NCBI GenBank assembly: GCA_003254925.1
Contig: QANZ01011254.1
Location: 37,989-101,988 of the forward strand
Length of the DNA stretch: 64,000 bases
Origin: Chamaecrista fasciculata
Lineage: Eukaryota; Streptophyta; Magnoliopsida; Fabales; Fabaceae
Direction: 5' to 3'
Made by a program: the position numbers and the translations under genes. The notes beneath the pieces are model-generated. The model was not told where the DNA came from. It searched no databases and worked only from the letters and a program-made list of their open reading frames with translations. Below are positions 1-11,756 of this stretch, piece after piece (position 1 is the stretch's first letter; each line of letters starts with the position of its first letter).

Positions 1-726
1 TAAAAGAAATTTTTGAGTTTGAACACTTATAAGGTATACTCAACCTATAAATAGTTACTATTTAGTATTTACATATGTATATATATATACTATAATATTT
101 TGGATGGTTATAAATAAAATAAAGTTTATATTAATAAAAAAAATTTAATTTGAAATTTCTCTAAATGTAAATGTTACTATAAACATCTGATTATCCGTAA
201 GATCCAAAAATAAATATTAAGTATGAAGACTAAAACAGAACAAAAAATAATTTTAAGATCAAAATAAAATTGACCCATAGATTGAGGACCAAAATAGTTA
301 TTTGACCTGAATAAATTCTAGTATCACAACTAAAAATTGGAGCAAACATTTTCGTTAACATGTTCATCTACAATCACATACATGATTTTCTCAGTGAAGC
401 TGCTAGCAGATTCAAGAAGGGCTAAACTTACTAAGGTTCCTTTTTTGCTATTTTAGTCCTCGGCAGATAGATTGACATGTGACAAAAATTTTGTGCGTCA
501 CCAATTATAATAGAGAAAAAATATTAAACACATATCGATGTATAATCAATCATAAAAGACAAAGACTCATGATTCGAGAAATCTTATAGCAAATACATAA
601 GAAATTTTACCTAAATTATTTTACATACAAGATTGCCTCCACACAAGCTCCTGAAATAAATCATTTCCTTTCTGAACTGCCCTGTCTAAGAGCAACTTCA
701 GGTCATTGCATTTCAGCAAAAAAATT
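1..726. other. AT-rich intergenic sequence downstream of the PPR gene
   Basis: No coding sequence is supported here. The stretch around 235-305 and 437-480 contains 'attttagtcctc' / 'gaggaccaaaat' style words, the same terminal-repeat vocabulary seen in the inverted-repeat element inside XLG intron 3. It is probably decayed MITE sequence. The final 100 bases are likely 3' UTR of the minus-strand PPR gene. Confidence 0.5.
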
Positions 727-2670
727 TCATTTATCAACATTTCCCACAAGGTCTTCTGCTTTTCCAATTGCCTCAATTATAGAAATGTAGGTGCTATCAT
801 TAGGAGTGATGCCTTTACGTACCATTTCTTTGAGCAGCTCTTCAGCTCGCTCACCTTCTTGGTTTTTGCATAAGCCTCGTATTAGAGCATTGTAAGTGAG
901 CAGGGTAGGATTGAATCCTATAGCCAACATTTCGTCGCGAACTCGAAAAGCATCCTTGATATCACCTCTTCTGCTATAACCACTGATGAGTGTGTTGTAA
1001 CTGATATGGTCAGGCTTGATTCCTCTTCTTTTCATCTCATCAAGAAGTCCACGAGCTTCTTCGACTTTCCCTTCCCTGCAGTATCCTTGCATCAAGGTAT
1101 TATAAGTGATTTCATCAGGAAAAACCTTCATATTGTCCATCTCTTTCAAGACTGAAAATGCACGTTCAATGTTACCATTTGCACAGTGACCATCGATCAA
1201 TGCATTAAACATGATAAGGTCTGGCAACAGACCTCTTTGTTGCATCTTCTTGAACAATTCATCGGCCTCTCTCATTCGCTTCTTTTTACCCAACACAAAT
1301 ATAAGCGATGTATACGTTGCCTGTGTGGGTTGAATCCCTTTTTCCAACATTTCATCATAAAAACCAAAGGCTTTCTTAGCATCCCCATATCTGCAATATC
1401 CATTGATCAGTATGTTATAAGTAATGGCATCAGGATTGATCCCTTTTTCTTTCATTTCTTGGACCATATTATCAGCTTCATCCTTTCTTCCTTCCATAAA
1501 TAGAGCATGAATTAGCATGTTATAGGTCGCCGAAGACGGCATTATGCCTCTACTTATCATGTCATCCCTAATGGCAAAAGCCTTTTCTAGATCCCCTCTA
1601 TTGCAGTACGCATCAATCAACGCATTATATGTTACAGCATCGGGAACCAATTTAAATTCCAACATGTTTTTAAGTAACCCAGATGCCTCCTCAAGCCTTC
1701 CATCTTTACACATGACAGAAATAAAAGAGTTATATGTATAGGGATCTGGAACAATACCTTCAGCTTTCATATCTTCAAAGATGAGCCTAGCCACATCAAC
1801 TTTCCCTCTCATACAGTATGCATGTATTACTGTATTGTAAGTAACATTATTAGGCTTGATCCCCAGAGTCTCCATATACCCAATAAACTCTCTTGCCTTC
1901 TTCAACTTTCCTTCTTTACACAAAACATTAATCATTATATTAAAGGTGTACACGCTTGACTTCATCTTCAACCTGAACATTTCAGCATACAAAACCCAAG
2001 CCATATCTGTTCTATTCAACTTCAATAACAGACTCAACGTGGTATTACATGCCTCAATCTTAGGCAAAACCCCCTTTTTCTTCATCATGAAAAAACACTC
2101 CAATGCCTCCTTACCTTTCTTTAATTCACAATACGCCTTTATCAAAAAATCAAACACAACACTACTTTTTACACCGAGCTTGTCACGTATGAGTGCCAAC
2201 TCGTCAAAAATGACTCTGTTAGAAGCATTGCCGCCGCTACCAATCAACTGCTTCAAGAGTTCCACGGCAGGTTTTGGGGATGAAAGGCGGGAAGCGATGA
2301 CAATAGCGAGGCATCGAGTTCGAAAATCTAGGGTTTTTGAGTCTATACGAGACAGAAGTTGAAGGACAAGGTGGGGATTTTGGTGAAGGTTGGTGAGAAC
2401 TGAAGAGATAACAGAGGGAGTTAAAGTGGGTGCAACCTGTTCGATGAAATGCCACTGAGAAGAATGGATTGAATCGAGTAAGAGGGATTCAGAGATTGGA
2501 GAAGGGGTCGTGAGAATGTCGAGAGGTGGTGTTTGAGATTCAGAGAGGACGTTGGAACGAGACGTTGAACAGAAACGGGCATGGGAGAGAGATTGGTTTG
2601 TGGGGAGTAGAAGGGTTTTGAGATTGCGAGAAAAGAAAGATTTGGGGTTGAAGAGTTTAACAAGTTTCAT
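727..2670 (-). CDS. P-class pentatricopeptide repeat protein, probably mitochondrial (At2g15630-like)
   Basis: A 647-aa intronless ORF, as usual for plant PPR genes, with an ATG at 2668-2670. The N-terminus (MKLVKLFNPKSFFSRN...) is rich in Lys, Arg, Ser and Leu and poor in acidic residues, fitting an organellar, likely mitochondrial, targeting peptide. From about residue 170 to the end there are about 13 tandem 35-residue P-type motifs with the typical 'TYNTLI..YC..G....A..L..EM...GI.PD' pattern. No E, E+ or DYW tail follows, so this is P class. P-class PPRs bind single-stranded organellar RNA and affect stability, splicing or translation; the RNA target cannot be read here. The overall pattern resembles Arabidopsis At2g15630, recalled from memory and not searched. 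An inverted-repeat element lies about 140 bp upstream of the start codon. Which organelle and which orthologue are inference; the family is certain. Confidence 0.95.
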   Translation of the reverse strand: MKLVKLFNPKSFFSRNLKTLLLPTNQSLSHARFCSTSRSNVLSESQTPPLDILTTPSPISESLLLDSIHSSQWHFIEQVAPTLTPSVISSVLTNLHQNPHLVLQLLSRIDSKTLDFRTRCLAIVIASRLSSPKPAVELLKQLIGSGGNASNRVIFDELALIRDKLGVKSSVVFDFLIKAYCELKKGKEALECFFMMKKKGVLPKIEACNTTLSLLLKLNRTDMAWVLYAEMFRLKMKSSVYTFNIMINVLCKEGKLKKAREFIGYMETLGIKPNNVTYNTVIHAYCMRGKVDVARLIFEDMKAEGIVPDPYTYNSFISVMCKDGRLEEASGLLKNMLEFKLVPDAVTYNALIDAYCNRGDLEKAFAIRDDMISRGIMPSSATYNMLIHALFMEGRKDEADNMVQEMKEKGINPDAITYNILINGYCRYGDAKKAFGFYDEMLEKGIQPTQATYTSLIFVLGKKKRMREADELFKKMQQRGLLPDLIMFNALIDGHCANGNIERAFSVLKEMDNMKVFPDEITYNTLMQGYCREGKVEEARGLLDEMKRRGIKPDHISYNTLISGYSRRGDIKDAFRVRDEMLAIGFNPTLLTYNALIRGLCKNQEGERAEELLKEMVRKGITPNDSTYISIIEAIGKAEDLVGNVDK

Positions 2671-2803
2671 AGCGAGAAGAAGGAATATGAGAGATTAAGA
2701 TGAATGGGTTTTTCGATGTTTGATGCAGAGGCATGCGGCGAAATGGGACGACGGTGGCGAAGAACGCAGAAAATGAAGAAAGGAAGCGGAAGGGAGCATA
2801 CAA

Positions 2804-2960
2804 CTAAAGTCCTATTTTGGTCCCCAAATACGTTTTGCCTCTTAGAAGGATCAACTTTGCCAAGTTTTACATAACTGGGGGACTAATATGGAACAAAAAA
2901 TAACTGGGGGGCCAATTTGAAACACTGAGCATAACTGGGGGACCAAAATAGGACTTTGGC
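2804..2960. repeat. Small inverted-repeat (MITE-like) element upstream of the PPR gene
   Basis: The sequence opens with 'aaagtcctattttggtcccc' and closes with its inverse, 'gggggaccaaaataggactt'. It has internal 'taactgggggac' repeats. Related sequence occurs at 28718-28845 in the opposite orientation and weakly at 58420-58500. Ends and a target-site duplication are not clear. It lies in the promoter or 5' UTR of the PPR gene. Confidence 0.6.
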
Positions 2961-2997
2961 CTAGAACTAGCAGTAGTAGAGCTATTAATTTAATTTT

Positions 2998-3425
2998 GGG
3001 TAAATTACACTTTGATGCCCTGTGGTTTGGTCATATTTCACTTTGGTACCCTGTGGTTCAAAAAATGACACTTTGATACCCTGTGGTATTCTCCATTAAC
3101 ACTTTGGTACCCTTTGGAGTTATTTTGTAATTTTGACCATAACAAATTTTGCAACAATTACATATTAACCCCAATATTTCCAGAAAATTATAAAGAGGTC
3201 CCTGGATAAATATTATCTAGGGACTAAAATAAAAACTTTAAAAAAATTTTGGGGTCAATATATAATTTTTGCAAAACTTGTTATAGTTAAAATTACAAAA
3301 TAGCTCCAAAGGGTACCAAAGTGTTAATGGAGAATACCACAGGGTACCAAAGTGTCATTTTTTAAACCACAGGGTACCAAAGTGAAATATGACCAAATCA
3401 TAGGGTACCAAAGTGTAATTTAACC
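2998..3425. mobile_element. Mutator-like MITE with perfect 9-bp target-site duplication
   Basis: A 428-bp element whose ends are long inverted repeats: gggtaaattacac at the left and gtgtaatttaacc at the right, continuing for well over 100 bp as 'ggtaccctgtggt'-type repeats. It is flanked by identical 9-bp copies of tttaatttt at 2989-2997 and 3426-3434. Nine-base duplications with long TIRs are the hallmark of Mutator superfamily (MULE) elements. There is no coding capacity, so it is non-autonomous. A half copy lies at 53691-53773. Confidence 0.85.
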
Positions 3426-3436
3426 TTTAATTTTTT

Positions 3437-3697
3437 AGTAAACTAATAATTTGATTCATGAGAGATCACCAAACTGACAATTTGGTCTCCAAAAAATTAA
3501 AATACACATTTAGTCTCTAACAGATCAAAAATATACTTTTTAATCCATGAAAGATCAAAATGGTATAATAATTAATCTTTTTATGGACTAAATAGTATAT
3601 TGTTTTAATCTTTTACGGACTAAACTGTATATTTCAATCTTTTAGGGACTGAATTGTCAGATCGATGATTTTTCAGAGAGCAAATTGTTAGTTTACT
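3437..3697. repeat. Inverted-repeat element adjoining the MULE MITE
   Basis: The sequence begins agtaaactaataatttg and ends caaattgttagtttact. Imperfect inverted complementarity runs inward over about 55 bp on each side ('ctgacaatttggtctcc' against 'gggactgaattgtcag'). It starts three bases after the duplication of the preceding MITE. No clean target-site duplication was found, so the superfamily is unassigned. Confidence 0.6.
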
Positions 3698-4820
3698 CTT
3701 TATTTTTTGTTTTTCCTTAATAAAAAATTATTAAAATGCAAAATATTCTTGAACTTTAATTACAATGTAAAAAGTTTGATTAGACTGATAAAAAATTACA
3801 TGATATTAAGATTATTATTTGAATTTTTAATATAATCTTATGATTATTATTCTATTTTATATTCATCTAAATTTAAAATTAGTTGATAGTAAAAAAGTTA
3901 AAAAAAAAAAATTTTTATAAAAATTTTAGCGAAAGAGATTATTTGCACAAAAATGAAAGCCCAATGAATTTTTCGTTATTTTTCAAAGTTCGAAATATTT
4001 TTTGCCTGGCAACTGTTTACATTTCACCGTAAAAAACTAGACTCCTTCAGTCCTTTCTTTTTTTTTTTTTGACCAAATATTTCGGTATCCTAAACTAAAG
4101 TAAGTCTTAAGTATATTTTTATTTTTTTTATTATCAGTTGTAGCTTCAAATTTTGACATTATACTCAATTTCACATCAACACCTACTATCAAAAATTTGA
4201 GGAAAACATTGACCAAAAAGAGAAAAGCTTACGGATACACATGAAATTTACCATATCGTTTAAAGTACTAGAAGTATTTTTTTTCCCCTAAATAGCCTGG
4301 ACTTTAGTTACAATTTGACAAATCCGTTGTTTTTAATTTTTGAAAATAAATAACAATTTTTTAATATAAAATTATAAAATAAGCGAAATACATAAATTTA
4401 GAGCCCAATTCTTAGTTTAATCGGATTTTGTTTGGGTCATCTCAAACTAATTAGGTGAGTTACATGAATGGGCTCCTTCTTTTCTAAGTCCCAGATGAAA
4501 CGGCTAGGACCATAGGTTTATTAAAACATTGGTTTACACAAAAACAAATCTCGCCCATGGAAAAAACTAGCCAATAGAAACAGAAATTGAAATCCTTGGA
4601 TTTCAATAAGATACTGTTACCCCACAATTCCTTATGTGTGTTTACAAATGTATCCTCCACAAAGACAATAAATGAGTGCAGCCAATAGATCTCAGTGTCA
4701 CCCACCGAATATCCCAAACTGTGAGCATATATACTAAATACTATTCACTATTCCTGTGGGTCATACCCATATCCTACAAACTCCCATTTTCAAAGCCTTG
4801 TCCTTTTGTGTCTCTATATT
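3698..4820. other. AT-rich intergenic stretch without recognised gene
   Basis: Only short chance ORFs occur. The stretch leads into the promoter of the small gene starting at 4933. No repeat with defined ends was recognised. Confidence 0.5.
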
Positions 4821-4822
4821 TC

Positions 4823-4830
4823 TATATAAA
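4823..4830 (+). promoter_or_regulatory. TATA box of the 67-aa protein gene
   Basis: TATATAAA lies 103 bp upstream of the ATG at 4933. This predicts transcription start near 4855-4865 and a 5' UTR of about 70-80 bases, which contains CA-rich sequence. Confidence 0.55.
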
Positions 4831-4932
4831 CCAAACAACCTTCCCTCATTTTAAGTCACAGCATAACTTAACAATTCAAACACACACAACAGAAGAGGCT
4901 TTTCATTACAGATTGTGATACTGCTCAAGAAA

Positions 4933-5136
4933 ATGTCTGCCATGGCTGAGATATGGATGGGAGAGCTAGCAAAGCTCAAAAACAAGTTTCTTCTACCCTC
5001 CACCAAAGCCAAACAAGGATCACAAGTTGTGGAGAAGGAAGCTAACAAGAAGAAGCAGAACACAGAGGACACTTCTTCTTCAATGATGTCTGAGGCAACT
5101 GTTTGCTTGCTTATGGATCGCTTTGTGCCTTGGTGA
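4933..5136 (+). CDS. Small conserved plant protein with C-terminal ATVCLLMDRFVPW
   Basis: A 67-aa single-exon ORF starting MSAMAEIWMGEL and ending in ATVCLLMDRFVPW before TGA. The ATG at 4933 is the first in the open frame; the six in-frame codons upstream begin with GTG and are not used. The middle is basic and Lys-rich (KAKQG..., KKKQN), followed by acidic/Ser sequence TEDTSSSMM. There is no signal peptide or membrane segment. I recall short plant proteins of unknown function with this same N-terminal MAEIW and C-terminal MDRF(V/A)PW, hence the coding call; no function is assigned. Supporting context is a TATA box about 100 bp upstream and an A/T-rich 3' region. It could be missed by annotation pipelines because of its size. 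Confidence 0.75.
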   Translation: MSAMAEIWMGELAKLKNKFLLPSTKAKQGSQVVEKEANKKKQNTEDTSSSMMSEATVCLLMDRFVPW

Positions 5137-5601
5137 TGATCTGCTTTCACATCAACAATATATATATAGCTAATATTTTCTGTGTCTGTATATACACACA
5201 CACATATATATATATATATATCTTCTTAGTTTTTTACCTGGAGAGTTATATACAGGCAAAGTGTAATTTTGTATTTGTTCCTTAGAGAAATGAAACCAAA
5301 TTGTTAAAAAGAGATCTACAAAGTGAGCCTTCACATATATCTTTCTTCCGTTCAGATATCATAGAGGATAGAAACTAATAAGAAATCTTTCATCTGCTAC
5401 TTTATATGTACGTGAAGTATTCTGCAAAACTACAAGAGACCCTGTTCTTGAATATATAATTAGGGTCCAGCTTCAATAATCTATAACTAACTTTTTTACC
5501 TTATACATCCCCTATCTTAACACAAATGAACTCTTCTTATAAGCTGTTCATAGAACTAAGGCTTTAAGAAACAACCATGGAACGAATTATTAGGATAAGA
5601 A
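5137..5601. other. Intergenic region between convergent genes
   Basis: This 465-bp interval separates the end of the 67-aa gene (+) from the stop codon of XLG (-), so it holds both 3' UTRs. It contains a CA/TA microsatellite near 5190-5220 and no ORF worth reporting. Confidence 0.6.
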
Positions 5602-8039
5602 TCAAAATGAAGTATACTCCTCAATCTCAGTGAATGTTGAAGTAATCTCAGACTTCTCATCTATACAAGAAGAAATTACCCATTTTTCACCTGCCATAAT
5701 CTCTCTTGCATATCGGAGGGCTTCATCAACTGTTTCAGGTTCTAAAGCAGTCACCGATGAAACAAATAGCTTTCGGTTTGTAAGAGAACAGAACAATCTC
5801 TTAAACTTCACTGCAATATATTGGAAACCTCGTTGGGCTAACGGGGTGTTATTGCCGTTGTAAATAGTAAAGCCTCCATTGTGATTGTGGCTAATCACTG
5901 GATTGAAGTCACAAAACCATTCACATTGAGATAGAGGTACTAGTTCAATCTTTTCCTGAAACAGATCAAATTTGTTGAGCACTAGGAGGAATTTCTTGTG
6001 TTTGAAGGTTGGATGAGTGACTATGCTCTCAAAGAGAAGCTTAGCTGCCACCATCTTGTTGGTAGAAACTCCATTGATGTCAATGGTATACTCATCATAG
6101 TCAGTTAAGGCGACACAGAACAATACAACATCAATGTCTTCAAACATCCCCAACCACTTGCAGTTCTGTCCAAGGCTTCTTGGGTGTACTCTAATGAGCC
6201 GGTATCTACAATTAAAGGAGAAGACGATCTAGAGATTCTCACAGGATTTGAGCTTGAAAGAAAATAAATGAACTCTCGCTAGTAAAACTGCATGAATTGA
6301 GAGAACTGACCTGAGAGAAGAGTCATGTTTAAACTCAGGACACAGGCAGTCCTCATCATCTAACTCAGGAAACGAAAGTTCCATGGAAGCAAGGCCGTTG
6401 GATAAGGTTATGCCCTCAGCATACAAGATATCCATATCAGAGGGTTCATAATCTGTCTTGGAAATCTCAACAGCCTGAACATGTACAGAGATTTATTTGA
6501 CATTAATAAATAGCCGATGCTCTTTTCTTAAGTGAAGCGATGCAGCTACCATCGAGGTTGTCAAACTCCTACGAGTTTACAATTTCACACCCCAAAACCT
6601 TGTCGGTCAAACTCGTATTAAACACAGTAAAACTCGCTTGCTAACAAGTAAATGATACAGTGGCCTTAAATTCAAATATATGATCGTAGATTGCAGTTAT
6701 TTATCTTCATTTTTTTATATCCAAAATTTGAGTTAAGGATTTTACCCTTTAGAAATATCAAAATAATTTTAAACAGGTGATTTAATCTGCCGTAAGTCAT
6801 ATCTATATAATCTTTCTAATTAGGTGAACTCTTCCGAGTTTACAGCCGAGTTTACCCTTCCTATTCTAGTTTACTTAAACTCTCAAGTTTGATAATATTG
6901 GTTATCATATCTCCATGGCCAAATATTGAAAATAGAACATCTAACCAAACTAAACCTTTACCATTCACTGACTAGTTCATCTGATCTCAATACCGAATTC
7001 AGATTGTCTTGCGCCTTAATTGAACTTCTGACATTGATGGACAAAGTAAGAATCAACTTACCCGATCTAGAAAATAACTTGCCTTTCTTGGAAGCATTTC
7101 TAACTCATTTCTCCTATTGTATGTGGCCTGAATGGCTGCATCCTTCCACAGCTCCTCTACAAGAGTTGCATATTCACCAGAGGCGGCTGGGAATATCTCA
7201 TGGGAGTTACCTAACACCATGTTTTTGATGAGTGAATCTGAGATAGCTTTCAGTCCTGGGCCAATAGAGTATACTGTCGATTCAATATGCTTGCCTGCAA
7301 TCTCTGTTGCAAACTAGAAGTTAATAACTTCACTATATGACATTAAGATAAATACTTACGGGATAACAAGCTTTTTCTGCTAGCTAATTGATGAGTTAGA
7401 AAGATTATCCCAGAACTGAAGGTAGAAAGATTTATATTGTAAGGAAAACTCATACTACATTCAAAAGATGCATTGCATTTCAGCAATCATGAACTAATAA
7501 AGATAGATTAACTTTCTTAATTGCCAAATTTATACCAGATGAAGTGGAATGATTCTCAAGCGTTCGTTTCCTCCTACTCTGCAATAAACTCTCTTCAAAG
7601 TTCTCACGCGCCTCCAACAGTATACCAAGATAGGTATATAGGTTGCTTTGGATGACCAACTTGATATTTTGGCGCTCATTTTCAGAGAAAGGAATGTTAT
7701 ACTGAAGCTTGGCCTAGGATAAAATGTTCAGCCTTTAGTGTGAATCAAAATCAATGTTTTCGATAACTAACGTAAGGAAATACAAGAAGCAATTTATAAG
7801 AAATGGATCAGACTCAAAATTGATAAGAATCTACAATCAGTCTGCCTATGCACCTACCATTGATTACTCATAATGACACACGAAATGAGCGTTGTAAAAC
7901 ATATCTATAGAGAACAGGACAGCTCTAAAGAAGCATGGAAAAGAACTATAAGCTAGCAACAGGCCTTTTAGTAACTTAAATTCAACTTTTCAAATTTACA
8001 AGAAACTCCATAAAATGTTATCTACTTATTCTAAACTAA

Positions 8040-8075
<36 letters not shown>

Positions 8076-10748
8076 GGACTTCACATTTCTGCACATATTT
8101 TTGAGATTACAACTTACAAGTTACAAGTAAATGCAAAAACTGAACAGTCAAGGGAATAGTAACAAAAATGCAATGCCTTTGGCTGCATTTTTACCCCTAT
8201 AATATCATATACAAAAGGGCTGAAATTAAATATGAAGAACCAAGTTAACTGAAAGTGTATAACATCACAAGTCATTCAACTTAATGGCATGAGTGAATGA
8301 CAAAATGAATTAGTTCCGCCAAGCAGCAACATACCTGTTTAAATATAGTGCATGTTCCAGATTTGATAGAACCAACAAGTAGAAATTTGTGAAGCATTTT
8401 CTTCTCAGGGTCATCCTGAACAACCATATTCACTCTCTGGCCTTCACTGCCAGAAGTGACAGATTTAGAAGGCCTTGGCAGAGATAGCAGTAAACAAACT
8501 ACCTTCGCTCTATACTGTGAAAGAACAAATAAACAATTACTGATGAACAGTTTTAAGTAGAGGATAATTATATTTTAGTCCTTGACATATAGAGTTGTGA
8601 GAAAAGCAATCATAATCTCATAGGAGTGATTTTAAATTTAGTCCTTCAAAAATTATTACTGTCAATTTAAATCCTCACAGATAAAAATACTTTCAATATT
8701 ATCCTTATACCCTGATTTCTTTCAATATTATTGATTAAATTAACATAATATCACTTCAATACTCAAATTTCTATGTAAGGAATTCTTAAGTTAATCTCTT
8801 AATTTAACCATGAAATTATAAATAAAATCTGGTTATAAGGGTGACATTGCAAGGAATGCCATTTTTTAGAGAAAAAGTTGACAGCAATAGTTTTTAAGGA
8901 TTAAATTATAAGTCAATCTATCTGTCGAGGACTAAAATATGGTTTTTCTCTTATAAGTATGACCAAAAAAACCAAACAAGGAAACAGTCATCTATGTAAA
9001 AGTCACCTCGTCCCATATGCGCCCCTTGATCGTCCTCTGTCCCTCCTCTCTGTATGACCCATCAGCATTTACCCAAAAGCTAGGCTTTCCTTCACAAGCC
9101 ACTCCTGCTGCCTATAAAAAAAAAAATGAACAAAAACACTGTGCTTTAACATAGTCAAAAACCCATAAATAGCAGTACAAGATTATACCTATAGCATATG
9201 ATAACAACCTTGAGCAGCCAGCGCTCTTTTTTAGTAATCTCTCTCTTGTTCATAAACACATTCGTGTTTCCATTGCTTGCCTTTTCCTGCAATTCACCAC
9301 CAACTTTCAGCTCAGGGCTGATAATTTGACAAGGCCCTTGACCATCCTGTATAATCAAGCAGAGCAACAGATTTGAGTTATCCTTTTAGAGGCATTAGCT
9401 CCTATGAAGCATCGATATTGACATGGTGACATGGAAACGGACACATCAACACACTGAATTCTTGAAATTATATAACACGACGCAGTATATATGTGTATAT
9501 ATATATTGCAATTATAATAGTAGACAAAAAATAAACAGACAATTAAATATTCATAAATCTTGATGAAAATTTCAAAAATTATAATATTTATTCATAAAAT
9601 ATGTCATGTGTTAGTTTTCCTAGTTTTCATTGTGTCAGAGCCGCAAAAAATGATTTTAAATTTTGACACTAATGAACATGTGTCGAGCACATGTCATAGT
9701 GTTATACGCATATCGAACACGGACATGTGTCATATATGGCAACACTCCCTCAAAATAAATTGTCTATACTTCATAGGCTATATCTGAAGTCAAAGGAATG
9801 AACATAAAGTATTTAATCAGGGAGGTTAATTTTCACCTTTCCCCATAACCCAGATGCATGATCATACCAATAAAATCCTGGTTTTAGCTTTCTTGGTGGA
9901 TTCTGACATGTCAATAGTAACCTCATCTGTTCTCTATCAAGAACATCCCCATTCACACAAAGAAGCCCTGTTGGTATTTGGTTTGCCTCACAAACCATTT
10001 CAGCATGCATGATTTGTTTCACTTGCAAATCAGACAGCAAGTGTTTCAACATACTAGAACACTTCCCCAAGTTTCCTCGTTTGCTTTCATCAATTGGAAA
10101 CTTGACGCAACCAACACATTTTCTTCCTTCTGGCATGCACCCCATTGCTCTTATGACACAGTTTCTGCAGTACTTTGCATCACAAACAATGCAAAATTCC
10201 TTCACAGTGAACTTATTCCCCTTATGGCACCGATGGCACATGCCTTTCTTCCCACTTCTCTCGGCATTTGGTTTCATGGGGTATTTCCCAGCTTGAAAAT
10301 CATCATCAGATTTTTCACATACTACTACTGTATCATTTGACTCAGGTTCATGAAAAGTTACTGATAGCCCTTTGACATGTTTAGTTGAGGCATTTTCACA
10401 GTCACCTTGTCTACGTGAAGAATTATCAGATAATACTGAGAAAATGCCTGAACCTGATTCTTTTATATCCGAATCGGCGGGATTAATTTCACTCTGCAAG
10501 CATCTATCATCTATACGACTGAATTTTACAATGGGTTGGATAACTGGAACCGTAAGCCGGTGAGAAGAATTAGAAGCTACAGAAGCAAGTGGGATTTGAT
10601 CAATTTCGAAAGGAGGAATTTCGGGGATCGAGTAATCTACAGCAGGGCCATCGTAAATCATGGCAATGGAGAACTCAATTTCACGATGGTCGCTACCTTC
10701 AGAAACTGAAGGCACTCGGGGCATTAATTTTCTCATAAACCAAGCCAT
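5602..10748 (-). CDS. XLG: Extra-large GTP-binding protein (XLG), G-protein alpha-like subunit
   Basis: Eight exons join in frame to 840 aa, a normal XLG length: 9837-10748, 9209-9346, 9007-9111, 8335-8514, 7536-7713, 7062-7303, 6311-6474, 5602-6205. XLGs are plant-specific atypical G-alpha proteins that bind G-beta-gamma and act at the plasma membrane and nucleus in immunity and development. The N-terminal part carries SIAMIYDGPAVDYSIPE and PVIQPI (residues 27-73) and a Cys-rich RING-like cluster (CHRC...CIVC...C..C...CVGC, 171-214). The C-terminal half is G-alpha-like: a degenerate P-loop GSIKSGTC (about 433-440) in which the usual Lys is Thr, a divergent G3 region HPRSLGQNCKW (about 647), and a normal NKFD G4 motif (717-720). 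Which of the XLG1/2/3 groups it belongs to is uncertain; PVIQPI suggests XLG1-like. For exon 6 I used the acceptor at 7304-7305, because the closer-to-intron ttctag site breaks frame. Confidence 0.92.
8041..8075 (+). repeat. (TTA)n microsatellite in XLG intron 4
   Basis: About twelve uninterrupted TTA units lie in the 621-bp intron between the P-loop exon and the next exon. It is a length-variable marker; no functional signal is apparent. Confidence 0.9.
8570..8941. repeat. Inverted-repeat element inside XLG intron 3
   Basis: The left end 'atattttagtccttgacata' is the inverse of the right end 'tctgtcgaggactaaaatat', with further internal complementarity. It occupies most of the 493-bp intron 8515-9006. 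Similar ends occur near 437 and in other inverted repeats of the window. It is probably a MITE relic; no target-site duplication was resolved. Confidence 0.6.
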
Positions 10749-11756
10749 TGAAGTTGAAAACGAAGCTAGTGTGAAGCAAACTGCTCGATCTGATTTAATT
10801 TCACGAACCCAGTTTGCTTCACGACCATTACTATCTGAAATCTAAATTTTCTTGGACATGTAGATATAATGCGAAGAACCCATGAAGCTGGGAAGGTATT
10901 AAGAAAACCCACGAGGCAAAAGAGCCATGAAATGAAACAGAGGAAGAAGCCAATGAAATGATATTTGTTAAATTCATTTGAGGATGAAACTTGAGGTGAT
11001 GGTAGCAAAATTGGAAGAAGCTTCGGAGAAGAAATGAGAGTCGTGAGTGAGGTGACAAGTAAACGAAGGAAAGAGACTCGAGTGAAAGAGTGAACGCCGG
11101 TTCGGAGAATGAAATGAAAAGAACGAACGCATTCGAGTTTGAATCGAAATTGCTTGGAATGGACTATGGAGTGACATTTGTGAATTTCATTTCATTTCAT
11201 ATATTTATTTGTGAATTTGTTTTCCTTCTGTTAATTGTATTTTTTAATATAAAAAAATTATTTGTGAATTTCATTTTAAATATCATTACTTGGTCTGTAT
11301 TTTTTAACAAAATAGGTAAATTCAATTTTTCACACATACACATGGATTATGTAAATTTTATACTAAATGAATGAATTAATTTTTTAATAATAAAAATATA
11401 GGACAGAATTCTTGAAATATTACAATTATTAATGATTTAATATTTAATTATTTTTTCATTTCAATTATTACAATAGAGAAAAATATTCAATTAATTAAAA
11501 TTGATCTATAATCGTCTCATGATGTTTAAAATTAAACTTTTGAATCTTCAAAAGTCACTTTTTATGATATTTAAGTTATTAAAATGTAGTTTTTCACAAA
11601 ATATGCTATATAAATTGATTTTCAAAATGAAGAAAAGTCAGATTAATACTGATAGTTTAGTCTTTGACCAAGGAAAAAAACTGATAGTAAATTATTTGAC
11701 TTTTTGTGAAACATAGAATGAACTTAAATCAAGTTCAATATTATTGATATAAGTTT
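10749..11756. other. XLG 5' flank and AT-rich intergenic DNA
   Basis: The first 430 bases upstream of the XLG start are less AT-rich and should hold its promoter and 5' UTR. The remainder (about 11180-11756) is AT-rich without recognisable genes. The ORFs here are short and of biased composition, and I regard them as chance. Confidence 0.5.
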
